Both the position numbers and the translations under genes were made by a program. Of a DNA stretch of 64,000 bases, positions 18,081 to 28,300 are shown piece by piece. The stretch is from contig NZ_CP117439.1 of NCBI RefSeq assembly GCF_030687575.1, forward strand, positions 124,001 through 188,000, written 5' to 3'. Source of the DNA: Pseudomonas sp. FP2309. Lineage in GTDB: Bacteria > Pseudomonadota > Gammaproteobacteria > Pseudomonadales > Pseudomonadaceae. Under the pieces are notes generated by a model. It saw only the letters and a list, made by a program, of their open reading frames with translations, did not search any database and had not been told where the DNA came from. Each line of letters begins with the position of its first letter. The stretch's first letter is position 1.

Positions 18081-18596
18081 ATGCTGAACAAGGAGGGCGC
18101 GTTGGCGCAGGGTTTGGTAGTGCGCCCGTCGCACACGCGCGACGGGCCGTTTTTACAGGGGCTATACCGCTCGGCGCGGGCTGATCTGCAATGGATCGAC
18201 GGCGAGCAGGCGCTGGTGGAAGAGGTGATTGCCCAGCAATTTCAGGTCCAGGAAAAGGGCATGGACGAGCATTTTCCCGGCGCGCTGCATTACGTGGTCG
18301 AGAAGCTCGGTACGCCGATCGGCGCACTGAGTGCCGACTTTGGGGCGAATGAAATCCGCGTGTTGTACCTGGCGTTTATCCCCGCCGCCCGTGGCCAGGG
18401 TTTTGGTCGCGCGGTGTTGCAGGGGGTGCAGCAGGCCGCGGCCCAGGTGTGTTGCCCGGTGGCCACGGTGGTGTGGGCGAGCAACCCCCAAGCGCGCCAG
18501 CATTACCTGGCGCTGGGGTTTCGGGTGGAGGAAGCGACACCCGCCGCGCAGCGGCTGGTGTGGTACCCGTCTCAGTTGAACACGATGCAGAAATAG
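18081..18596 (+). CDS. GNAT-family N-acetyltransferase
   Basis: A 171-residue GCN5-related acetyltransferase with the acetyl-CoA motif ARGQGFGRAVLQG (about 108-120) and the later ASNPQARQHYLALGF signature that places the C-terminal strand. It follows the M50 gene by 15 nt with an AGGA ribosome site. Its 3' end overlaps the convergent DUF6916 gene by 25 bp. The substrate is unknown; position suggests modification of a protein handled by the same locus. Confidence 0.88.
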   Translation: MLNKEGALAQGLVVRPSHTRDGPFLQGLYRSARADLQWIDGEQALVEEVIAQQFQVQEKGMDEHFPGALHYVVEKLGTPIGALSADFGANEIRVLYLAFIPAARGQGFGRAVLQGVQQAAAQVCCPVATVVWASNPQARQHYLALGFRVEEATPAAQRLVWYPSQLNTMQK

Positions 18597-18880
18597 CCGC
18601 GTTCGGCGTCTCGGCCCATGGCGGGCTCGCGGGACACGAACACCGGGTCCAGGTTCGTCTCCGGCAGTGGCAGATGGCATAAACCGTCAACGAAATCCGT
18701 GGGTCCAAGGCTGTTGAGCAGCACGCTGAAGGCCCCGCGCGCACTGCCCGGCAACGTGGCCCGGGGCGCTTCGCGCACGCTCTGGACCTGAATCGGCAGC
18801 GCCGAGCCATCCGGCAGATAAAGCACACTGTTATGCCCCAGCAACGGGCGAAAGTGTTCAGGGGTGATCAGGTTCAACAT
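18572..18880 (-). CDS. DUF6916-like small protein
   Basis: About 102 residues, starting MLNLITPEHFRPLLGH. The pattern (a short N-terminal helix, strands containing LPIQVQSV, a central FSVLLNSLGP and a C-terminal acidic region ending GYFCIVFN) fits the DUF6916 family, whose members sit next to phage-tail-collar genes in many proteobacteria. The ATG at 18880 has GGAG 7 nt upstream; a longer frame to 18937 is less likely. It is cotranscribed with the tail-collar gene. Function unknown. Confidence 0.7.
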   Translation of the reverse strand: MLNLITPEHFRPLLGHNSVLYLPDGSALPIQVQSVREAPRATLPGSARGAFSVLLNSLGPTDFVDGLCHLPLPETNLDPVFVSREPAMGRDAERGYFCIVFN

Positions 18881-18936
18881 AAGGCGACTCCGTGTCGGAA
18901 CGGCCGAGGCTTGTAAACCTCGGCCAAGGGATGGCA

Positions 18937-19524
18937 TCAGTCGCGTGTTGGGAAGAGCCCGTTGAGGGCGATGCTGAAGTTGATCACCAGGAACGGGTTC
19001 ATGGTGCCCATGGGCTGGCCTTGGCCGGCGGGGTCAATTGTGCCGGTCACGGTGGTGCTCACACCGTTGAGCGGCACCGGGCTGGCGCCCTGTTGGTCCG
19101 AGTAAATGGTGGCACTGCCTGGCCCGGTGCCGGACGCGCCAATGAACGAGTTGGTGGTGGTTGGCGCGTTGGCAGGATTGCTGGCAGCATTCGCCAGTTG
19201 CACCGAGGTGCTGGCCTTGAGCGCTGTGGTGCCATGAGTGTGGGCGGGCAGGTTGGCCAGTGTGGCAGTGACGCTTTCGGTGCCGGAGACTTGGCCAATA
19301 ACCCGCGGCGTCAAGCCAGCGCCGGCACCCTGGCCGACCGGCAGGCGACCTTGCAGGTTGGGCAGCATGAAATTTGTTGTGCCGGTGCCGCCGTAGGTGG
19401 TGCCGATCAGGGCGAACAGCGCCTGGTATTGGCTGAGGGGCAGGGTTTGACCGGCGCACAAGGCCCAGTCTCGGGGGGCGAAATTAAACGCGAAGGGCTG
19501 GATAGTGCCGATGAATACTTCCAT
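18937..19524 (-). CDS. Phage-tail-collar (MdpB-like) protein
   Basis: A 195-residue protein with the tail-collar domain of microcystin-dependent-protein (MdpB) type: the N-terminal MEVFIGTIQPFAFNFAP and the signature FALIGTTYGGTGTTNFMLP (48-66) are diagnostic, followed by NLQGRLPVGQG and a low-complexity Ala/Thr/Ser region. Despite the phage name, no phage genes surround it. Clusters with DUF6916 and large secreted proteins are common. It may be a cargo or surface partner of the export system; this is inference. Confidence 0.85.
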   Translation of the reverse strand: MEVFIGTIQPFAFNFAPRDWALCAGQTLPLSQYQALFALIGTTYGGTGTTNFMLPNLQGRLPVGQGAGAGLTPRVIGQVSGTESVTATLANLPAHTHGTTALKASTSVQLANAASNPANAPTTTNSFIGASGTGPGSATIYSDQQGASPVPLNGVSTTVTGTIDPAGQGQPMGTMNPFLVINFSIALNGLFPTRD

Positions 19525-19554
19525 GGATCGTTCATCCTTGTAGAGGCTCTATAG

Positions 19555-19582
19555 GGTGTGACGCCACTCGAGTGGGCGTCAT
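19555..19582. promoter_or_regulatory. Palindrome between tail-collar and glycosyltransferase genes
   Basis: Within the 178-bp divergent gap lies an inverted repeat (gacgcc, actcgagt centre, gggcgtc) around 19559-19581. It could be an operator or a transcript hairpin for either gene. A second small hairpin (cttgc/gcaag) lies near 19620-19636. Confidence 0.3.
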
Positions 19583-19702
19583 CGCAGAGCGTAGACGCAG
19601 GATTGACGTACTGCCCGAGCCTTGCGAAACAGCAAGCGCAGGCGGCCCGTTTAACCTAGAGTGGCGCGAGTTTGCGCATGTACGGTTGTTGAGGAATTTG
19701 AG

Positions 19703-21307
19703 GTGCGACGGTCTGTGGTAGAGCAAAACGAAAAGGCTCACGTCGTTGCCCCGTTCAACGGCGCCTGGGCGGGGGCTGGCTGGCTCAGCCGGTTGTGGTG
19801 GCTGCCGATCCTGGGGCTGGCCATGGCCCTGCGATTCTATGGCCTGACCGCTGCGGCGATCTGGGGCGACGAAGGCTCCAGCCTGCTGCTCAGCGAATAC
19901 GCCTTGGACGACTTGTGGTTTCACGCCGCCCATGATGTGCACCCGCCGCTGTATTTTTTCATGCTGCGCGGCTGGATCGAGCTGTTTGGCGACGGGATCT
20001 GGTCGATTCGCGGAATGAGCGCGACCCCAGGCGTGGTGGTCGTTGGCCTGGGGATCTGGCTCACCCGCCAGCTGTCGACCCAGCGCGCGGCGGTGTTGGC
20101 CGGCGTGTTGCTGGCGCTGCTGCCCACAGCGGTGCGCTACAGCCAGGAAGTGCGCATGTATGCCCTGCTGGGGGTGTGGCTGCTGGGCGCCACGCTGGCG
20201 CTGGTGTACTGGGTGCGTCAACCGGCTCGCATGCGCTATCTGGCCACCTATGTGCTGCTGATGTGCGCGGGTTTCTACACCCACTATTTCACTGCGCTGT
20301 GCGTGCTGGTGCACTGGGCCTGGCTGGCTGTGCTGTGTAACGCCCAGCAGCCCGGCGAACGCTTGATTGCGCGTCGACAGTGGTGGCTGGCCAACGTCGC
20401 CATCGTGCTGCTTTACCTGCCCTGGCTGCCGAACCTGTTGGATCTGGTGCAGCACGTCGACCAACTCAAGGTCGGTGGCGATATCGGCTGGGAAGAACCG
20501 GTTGGCCTGCTCTCCGTGCCGTCGATGATCTGGCAATTCGTGCTTCAGGACGAAGGCCTGGACTTCTGGAGGCCGCTGTTCTGGCTGTTCCCATTGCTGT
20601 TGATCGCGGCAGTGGGCATGACCGCCTGGCGGGACCGCGAGCCGGACCGTCCGGCCGTGCTATTGGCGCTGTTTTTCCTCCTGCCGCTACTGCTGGTGTA
20701 CGGGGTGTCGTTTATCTCGCCGGTGTTTATCGAGCGTTACCTCACCGTGTATGCCCTGGCTTTGCCAATGCTGGTGGCGGTGCTCATCGACCGCTTACCG
20801 TCGCGCCTGTCATTGCTGGGGGCTGCGCTGTTCGTGCTGTTCGTCGGCGTTGAGGTGTTGGGGTTGAAGAACAACTTCACCGTGGATGAGCACGACCAGT
20901 TCAACGTGCCTGTGGAGTTCGTCAATCGCAATTACCAGGAAGGCGACCGCATCGTCCTCAGCGACATGATGTGGTACCTGAGCTACGTCTATTACGACCA
21001 GACCGACGCCCAACTGCAGCTCTACACCCCGCCCAAAACCGATGGCACGCCGACCCGGCCGAATGCCTATGGCTTCGGCACCCTGGTGGACCAGGATGGC
21101 GGACGCATCTACCTCGACCGCTTATCGGAATTGCCGGCCAATACGCGTCGCGTCTGGCTGATCAGCGGCAACGAAGCACCCGACGATTTTGCGCCCTTGC
21201 CCGAGGGCTGGCGCTTGATCAGCCAACAGGACGGCGGCGGGGCGAGGGCGCGGCTCTATGTGCTGTGCCGCGGGCCAGGTGCATCGCAACCTACAGGCTG
21301 CGACTAA
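19703..21307 (+). CDS. GT-C (PMT/ArnT-like) membrane glycosyltransferase
   Basis: About 534 residues with some ten to twelve hydrophobic helices and a soluble C-terminal domain. The first periplasmic loop carries the acidic catalytic motif of GT-C enzymes (IWGDEGSSLLLSEY) and the HPPLYFFMLRGW signature, as in PMT/GT39 and DUF2029-type mannosyl- or arabinosyltransferases that use lipid-linked sugars. The GTG at 19703, with gagg 8 nt upstream, is my preferred start; GTG 19661 is possible. It lies directly upstream of the sulfotransferase, so glycan modification of a surface protein or lipid is likely. Confidence 0.82.
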   Translation: MRRSVVEQNEKAHVVAPFNGAWAGAGWLSRLWWLPILGLAMALRFYGLTAAAIWGDEGSSLLLSEYALDDLWFHAAHDVHPPLYFFMLRGWIELFGDGIWSIRGMSATPGVVVVGLGIWLTRQLSTQRAAVLAGVLLALLPTAVRYSQEVRMYALLGVWLLGATLALVYWVRQPARMRYLATYVLLMCAGFYTHYFTALCVLVHWAWLAVLCNAQQPGERLIARRQWWLANVAIVLLYLPWLPNLLDLVQHVDQLKVGGDIGWEEPVGLLSVPSMIWQFVLQDEGLDFWRPLFWLFPLLLIAAVGMTAWRDREPDRPAVLLALFFLLPLLLVYGVSFISPVFIERYLTVYALALPMLVAVLIDRLPSRLSLLGAALFVLFVGVEVLGLKNNFTVDEHDQFNVPVEFVNRNYQEGDRIVLSDMMWYLSYVYYDQTDAQLQLYTPPKTDGTPTRPNAYGFGTLVDQDGGRIYLDRLSELPANTRRVWLISGNEAPDDFAPLPEGWRLISQQDGGGARARLYVLCRGPGASQPTGCD

Positions 21308-21425
21308 TATCCGTTTGGCATTAACGGCATACCAAAATAGTGGCAAATGACCACTAGTTGATACGGTAATCCTCGGCTACGCTCTCACCACAAATGGAAT
21401 TTTGTCCTACGAAAGTGGTGAAAGG

Positions 21426-22259
21426 ATGCAGTATCACTTTATCTCCGGACTGCCGCGTTCGGGTTCAACGCTGCTCTCCGCGATTCTGCTGCAGAACCCG
21501 CGTTTTCACGCTGGCATGAGCAGCCCGGTCAGCCCCTTGTTCAATGGGGTGCTGGCGCAGTGCAGCGCCGGCAGTGAGTTCGGCTCGGTGATCGACGCCG
21601 ACACCCGCCGCCGTCTGCTGCGCGGGTTATTCGACGCCTATTACGCCGATAAGGCTTCCACCCCGGTGGTGTTCGACACTAACCGCCAGTGGTGCGCGCG
21701 CATGCCCGCGCTGCGTGACCTGTTTCCCCAGGCCAAAGTGATCGCCTGCGTGCGCAACGTCGCGTGGGTCCTGGACAGTCTTGAGCGCCTGTACCGCGCC
21801 AATCCGTTCGAGAACACCAAGCTGTTCAACGACGATGACGAGCGCAACACCGTCTACAGCCGCTGCGAAACCCTGGCCCAGCGCAATCGCCTGGTGGGGT
21901 TTGCCTGGACCGCGCTCAAAGAGGCGTATTACGGCGAGAACGCCGAGTCGTTGCTGGTGGTCGATTACGACTTGTTGAGCCAGGCGCCGGAGCGGGTGAT
22001 GCGGCTGGTGTACGAGTTCATCGGCGAGCCGTGGTTCGAACATGACTTCAACCACCTGACCTACGACGCGCCGGCCTTCGACCAGGCGTTGGGGCTTGCC
22101 GGCCTGCACAAGGTCAAACCCAAGGTTGCGCCACAGGCCCGGCGCACCCTGTTACCGCCGGACCTGTTTGAAAAGTACGCCGCGCTGTCGTTTTGGCGCG
22201 ATGGGGCTGCCAGTGCGGCCAATGTCATTCGTATGAAAACCGACGCCGCCGTCAACTGA
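21426..22259 (+). CDS. Sulfotransferase (PAPS-dependent)
   Basis: A 277-residue cytosolic sulfotransferase (Sulfotransfer_3-like). The PAPS 5'-phosphosulfate loop is FISGLPRSGSTLL at 4-16, and the 3'-phosphate motif is RNVAWVLDSLERLY (about 105). The ATG at 21426 is preferred because family members start a few residues before the loop. The gene stands immediately upstream of the giant secreted protein, and an APS kinase gene follows the TolC gene, so this locus both makes and uses PAPS. Possible acceptors are tyrosines of the giant protein or a glycan made by the GT-C enzyme; neither is proven. Confidence 0.87.
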   Translation: MQYHFISGLPRSGSTLLSAILLQNPRFHAGMSSPVSPLFNGVLAQCSAGSEFGSVIDADTRRRLLRGLFDAYYADKASTPVVFDTNRQWCARMPALRDLFPQAKVIACVRNVAWVLDSLERLYRANPFENTKLFNDDDERNTVYSRCETLAQRNRLVGFAWTALKEAYYGENAESLLVVDYDLLSQAPERVMRLVYEFIGEPWFEHDFNHLTYDAPAFDQALGLAGLHKVKPKVAPQARRTLLPPDLFEKYAALSFWRDGAASAANVIRMKTDAAVN

Positions 22260-22278
22260 CGGTGGCGTTTCTTTTTCT
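22243..22278 (+). terminator. Hairpin overlapping the sulfotransferase stop
   Basis: A 12-bp stem with one mismatch (acgccgccgtca at 22243-22254 with tgacggtggcgt at 22257-22268) spans the stop codon and is followed by ttctttttctg. This looks like an intrinsic terminator or attenuator that separates sulfotransferase expression from that of the giant gene starting at 22311. Confidence 0.6.
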
Positions 22279-22310
22279 GTGTTCAAAGCGTTCGAGTCCA
22301 GGTGATCGTC

Positions 22311-25300
22311 ATGTGGTGGAGCAAAGGCAAATCGCGGGTAACCGAGGGTACACAGGCCCTGGCATCGCCAATGATCATGTTCCTGGAGCCGCGAATGCTG
22401 TTCGACGGCGCGGTGGCGGCAACGGTGGCCGATGCCGCGCAGCCGGATGCCCAACCCACGGCCGAAGCGGCCAAGCCTGCCACCACCGACCAGCCGGCAG
22501 ACACGCACGCGCCCCAGGGCCAGGTCGATGCGACCCAGGCGGCGGTACCGGGCAAGAGCGTGTTGTTCATCGATTCCAGAGTCAAGGATTCCGCCAGCCT
22601 GCTCGAAGGCGTGGCGCCCGGTACCCAGGTGGTACAACTGGATGCGACCAGGGACGGTTTGCAGCAGATCGCCGATTACCTGGACAGCCACCAGGGCGTG
22701 AGCTCGGTGCAGATCATCGCCCACGGTAATGCCGGCGATCTGTGGCTGGGCAACAGTTACCTGTCGGCGGATAACGTGCAGGCTCGCGGCGATGTGCTGG
22801 CGCGGATCGGTCAGGACATGAACGTCGGCGGCGATATCCTGATCTATGGCTGCTACACCGCCGAAGGCGAGCGTGGCCAGAGCCTGGTGGATTCATTGGC
22901 GCACTTGACCGGCCGCGATGTGGCAGCGTCAACCGACCGCACCGGCCTGGGCGGCGACTGGGATCTGGAAATCGCCACTGGCAACATCGAAAGCGCCAAC
23001 GTGCTGTCGGCCAGTGCCATGAGCGAGTATCAATGGGGCCTGGCCACCTGGACCGCCACCAACAACCTCAACAGCGGCGTGGGCTCCCTGCGTGCGGCGC
23101 TGTTGTCCGCGCAGAACGGCGACATTGTCACGTTCAATAGCACCATGACCGTCGCCTTGACCCAGGTGCTGGTGGTCGACAAGAACATCACCATCGACGG
23201 CGACCTCAATAACGACAACGTGGCCGACGTGACGCTCGACGGCCAGTACCGCACCCAGATCCTGCAAGTGACATCCGGCACCACGGCCACCCTCGATGGC
23301 CTGGTGATTACCCGAGGCATGGCGGCCGGCAATGGCGGTAATGGCGGCGACGATGCGCTGGTGTCCCAGGGCGGCGGTATCTACAACGCGGGCACCTTGA
23401 CCCTGAGAAACGTCACGGTGACCGCCAACGCCGCGTCGGGCGGTGGTGGTGGCGGCGGCGTAACGCCGCAATACGCCGGTGGCGGCGGTGGTGGCGGCGG
23501 CGCGATCACAGGCGGTACCGGTGGCAAGGGCGGCGATACGCTCAACTCCATGGGCGGCAATGGTACTGCGGGGCAGGGCGGCGCGGGTGGCGGCTTCTTC
23601 AACATTGGCGGGCGTGGCGGTTCCACCACGGGTGGCGCGGGCGGTGCGGCGTATCCAGGCTACAGCACCGGTTCGGCGGGGGGTACGGCCAGCAGTGGCG
23701 GATTGTCCATCGGCGGTGGCGGTGGCGGTGACGGGTATGACGACATCGGCGGTGCCGGTGGCGGCGCCGTGGGGGGTATCTACAACGATACCGGCGCGAC
23801 CCTGCGGATCATCGGCAACTCGACCATTTCCAACAACGTCGGCGCCGGCGGTGGTGGCGGCGGCGGCGGGGCTGGCGGCAGCTATCTCCAGGCGGGCGGT
23901 GCGGGTGGTGTCGGTGTCGGCGCCATCTGGAACAAAGGCTCGATCCTGATGACCGCCGCCAACTTCGCCGCACTGGCCGGCAACGTTGGCGGCAGTGGCG
24001 TGGGGGGGACCAGTGCGGGCACCGCGGGTGTTTCGCCTGCGTCGGTGGCCAACATCTACGGCAACGGCGGCACCCTCAACAGTAATTATGTGCCGGACGA
24101 GACACCGCCCACGGCGACCGTCGTAGTGGCCAATACCAACCTCAACTCCGGCGGCACCTCGGCGGTGACCATCACCTTTTCCGAAGCCGTGACCGGCCTT
24201 ACTGCGGCCGACCTGACCGTGCAGAACGGCAGCGTCGGCACCTTGACCAGTGGCGACGGTGGCATCACCTGGACCGGCACGTTGACGGCAGCCAGCAACA
24301 TCGCCGACACCACCAACATCATCACCCTGAACAACACCGGCGTTGCCGACCTGGCCGGTAATGCCGGCGTGGGCAGCACCGACTCGAACAACTACATCGT
24401 CAACGATACCGTGGCGCCCACGGCGTCCATCGTGGTCAGCGACACTGCCCTCAGGATCGGCGAAACTTCGACGGTGACCATCACCTTCTCCGAGGCCGTT
24501 TCCGGCTTTACCGCAGCAGACCTGAACGTCGCCAACGGCTCGATCAGCGGTCTGAGCAGCAGCGACGGCGGCATCACCTGGACGGCCACGTTGACACCGG
24601 ATGCGGCGATCACCGACGCCACCAATCTGATTGTCCTGAATAACACGGGCGTGGCGGACCTTAATGGCAATGCTGGCGTGGGGACGACCAGTTCCAACAA
24701 CTACGCCGTTGACACGCAGCGCCCGACCGCCACCATCGTGGTGTCCGACACCGCGCTGCGCGTGGGTGAAACCTCTGGGGTGACCATCACCTTCACCGAG
24801 GCTGTGAGTGGTTTCACCACCGCCGACCTGACGGTCGCCAATGGCACGGTCACCGGCCTGAGCAGCAGCGACGGAGGTATCACCTGGACCGGGACGCTCA
24901 CACCAAGTGCCAGCGTCAGCGACACCAGCAACCTGATCACCCTGGATAACACCGGCATTGCGGACTTGGCGGGCAATGCCGGCAGCGGCACCACCGACTC
25001 CAACAACTATGCCGTCGACACCCAGCGCCCGACCGCCTCCATCGTGGTGGCCGATACCGCGCTGCGCATCGGCGAAACATCGCAGGTGACCATCACCTTC
25101 AGCGAGGCCGTCACCGGTTTCACCCTGGCCGACCTGACGGTAGCCAATGGGATCCTGAGCGGGCTGAGCAGCAGCGACGGCGGTATCACCTGGACCGCGA
25201 CGCTCACCCCGAGCGCCAGCGTCAGCGATGCCACCAACCTGATCATCCTGGCCAATACCGGCGTGGCTGACGCGGCGGGTAACAGCGGCAGCGGCACCAC

Positions 25301-28300
25301 CAGCTCCAACAACTATGCGGTCGACACGCAGCGGCCGACCGCGAGCATCGTGGTGGCCGATAACGCGCTGAGCATCGGCGAAACCTCGCTGGTGACCATC
25401 ACCTTCAACGAAGCGGTGACAGGCTTTACCATCGCCGACCTGACGGTCGCCAACGGCACGGTCACCGGTCTGAGCAGCGGCGACGGCGGCATTACCTGGA
25501 CCGGAACGCTCACGCCAAGCGCCAGCATCAGCGACACCAGCAACCTGATCACCCTGGACAACACCGGCTTGACTGACGCGGCGGGCAACGCCGGCAGCGG
25601 CACCACCGACTCCAATAACTACGCCATCGACACCGGCCGCCCCACCGCTACCATCGTGGTTGCCGATACCGCCATTGCTGTTGGCGAAACATCGGTGGTG
25701 ACCATCACCTTCAGCGAGCCCGTGACCGGTTTCAGCCTGGCCGACCTGAGCGTCACCAACGGCAGCCTGAGCGGCCTGAGCACCAGCGACAACATCACGT
25801 ACACCGCGACCTTCACGCCATCGGCGGGCGTCAACGCTGCCACCAACCTGATCACCCTCAATAACACCGGCGTGATGGATGGTGCAGGCAACGTCGGCAG
25901 CGGCACCACCGACTCCAACAACTATGCCATCGACACGCAGCGCCCGACCGCCACCATCGTGGTCGCCGATACGGCGTTGAGCGTCGGTGAAACCTCACTG
26001 GTCACCATTACCTTCAGCGAAGCCGTGACCGGTTTCACCAACGCCGACCTGAGCATCGCCAACGGCACCTTGAGCGCGGTCAGCAGCAGCGACGGCGGCC
26101 TCACCTGGACGGCCACCTTCACGCCAGCCCTCGGGGTCAGCGACACGTCCAACGTCATCACCCTGAACAACACCGGCGTCAGCGATGCGGCGGGCAACAC
26201 CGGGACCGGCACCACAGCCTCCAACAACTACCAGGTCGACACCAACGTGCCGACGGCGACCATTGTGATTGCCGACACCACGTTGAGCATCGGCGAGACG
26301 TCGTTGGTCACCGTGACCTTCAACTCGGCGGTCAGCGGGTTCGACAATTCGGATCTGACCGTCGTCAACGGCACACTCAGCACCCTGAGCAGCACCGACG
26401 GCGGCGTCACTTGGACAGCCACGTTCACCCCGAGCGTGAGCATCAGCGACACCACCAATGTGATCACCCTGGACAACACTGGCGTCGTCAACGGTGCGGG
26501 CAACGTCGGCGTGGGCACCACCGATTCGAACAACTACACCGTCGACACCGTACGCCCGACCGCGACCATCGTCGTGGCCGACACGGCCATTGCCGCCGGT
26601 GAGACCTCGCTGGTCACCATCACCTTCAGCGAGGCCGTGACGGCGTTCACCAGTGCCGACCTGACGGTGGCCAACGGCGTGATCTCGGCGCTGAGCAGCA
26701 GCGATGGCGGCATCACCTGGACCGCGACGTTCACGCCGGCCACGGGCGTCACGAACGCCAGCAATCTCATCACCCTCAACAGTGGCGGCATCACTGACCT
26801 GGGCGGCAACGCCAACATCGGCAGCGCCGACTCCAACAATTACGCAGTGGACACCGAACGCCCTGCCGCAACGATCGTGCTGGCCGATTCCAGCCTCAGT
26901 GTCGGCGAAACCTCGTCGGTGACCATCACCTTCAGCGAAGCGGTGACCGGTTTCACCAACGCCGACCTGAGCGTGGCCAACGGCACCCTCAGCGCCGTCA
27001 GCAGCAGCGACGGCGGCCTGACCTGGACCGCGACCTTCACGCCGACTCTTGGCGTGCGCGACGCGACCAACCTGATCACCCTGGACAACACCGGTGTGAG
27101 TGACGCGGCGGGCAACACTGGCGCCGGCACCACCAACTCGGCCAACTACGCCATCGACACGCGGGTGCCGACGGCGACCATCGTGGTGGCCGATACGTCC
27201 CTGAGCCTCGGCGAAACGTCCCTGGTGACCATCACCTTCAACGAGGCGGTGAGCGGTTTCGACAACGCCGACCTGAGCGTCAGCAACGGCACGTTGAGCA
27301 ATGTTTCTTCCTCCGACGGCGGCCTGACCTGGACGGCCACCTTCACGCCGAGCGCGAGCATTGCCGACACCACCAACGTGATCAGCCTGGACAACACCGG
27401 TGTCGTCAATGTCTCGGGAAATAGCGGCGTGGGCACCACCGATTCGAACAACTACGCGGTCGATACCCAGCGTCCGACCGCGACGATCTCCGTGGCGGAC
27501 AACAACTTGGGCATCGGGCAGACCACCACCGTGACCATCGCCTTCAGCGAGGCGGTCAGCGGTTTCGATCTGTCCGACCTGAGCGTGGCCAATGGCGTGT
27601 TGTCGTCCCTGGCCAGCAACGATGGCGGGAAGACCTGGACGGCCACGTTGACGCCGACGGCGGCCATCAGCGATGCCACCAACCTGATCGTGCTGGACGC
27701 CAGCCTGGTGAGTGATGCGGCGGGTAACGTCGGCGGCGGCATTGTGATCTCCAACAACTTTGCGATTGATGGTGATCAGCCGACCGCCACCATCAGCGTG
27801 GCCAACCCCAACCTGACGGTTGGACAGACCACCACGGTGACCTTCAGCTTCAGCGAAAAAGTCAGCGGCTTTGAGCTCGATGACCTCAGTGTGGCCAATG
27901 GCAGCTTGTCCAACCTGGCCAGCAGCGACGGCGGCAAAACCTGGACCGCAACACTCACGCCGACGGCGAATATCAACGACCCGAGCAACTTCATCACGCT
28001 GGACGCCAGCCTGGTCACGGACCTGGCGGGTAACACCGGCAGTGGTTTTGCCAACTCCAACAATTTTGCGATCAACACCATCGCGCTCACCGGCGATCCG
28101 TTGTTCCGCGTTCCCGTGCCGGCTGCGCCCCTGGACGCGCCGAACCAGCCGTTGCAGCCGATCATCTTCGGCCCGCCGGGTGGCGACCTGGGCTCGCCCA
28201 TTGGTTTCCCGCCCTTGTTCGAGCAGCGGGAAATGGGCGGGGGCTTGCCGCCTATCGGCAGCATCTTCATCAACAACGGCGTGTCGTCTCCGAGCTTTAT

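Noticed and set aside
18937..19524. Prophage or tailocin
   Set aside because: Only a single tail-collar domain protein; no other structural, lysis or integration genes nearby.
24080..28080. CRISPR-like array
   Set aside because: The 306-bp units are in-frame protein repeats with no short repeat-spacer structure.
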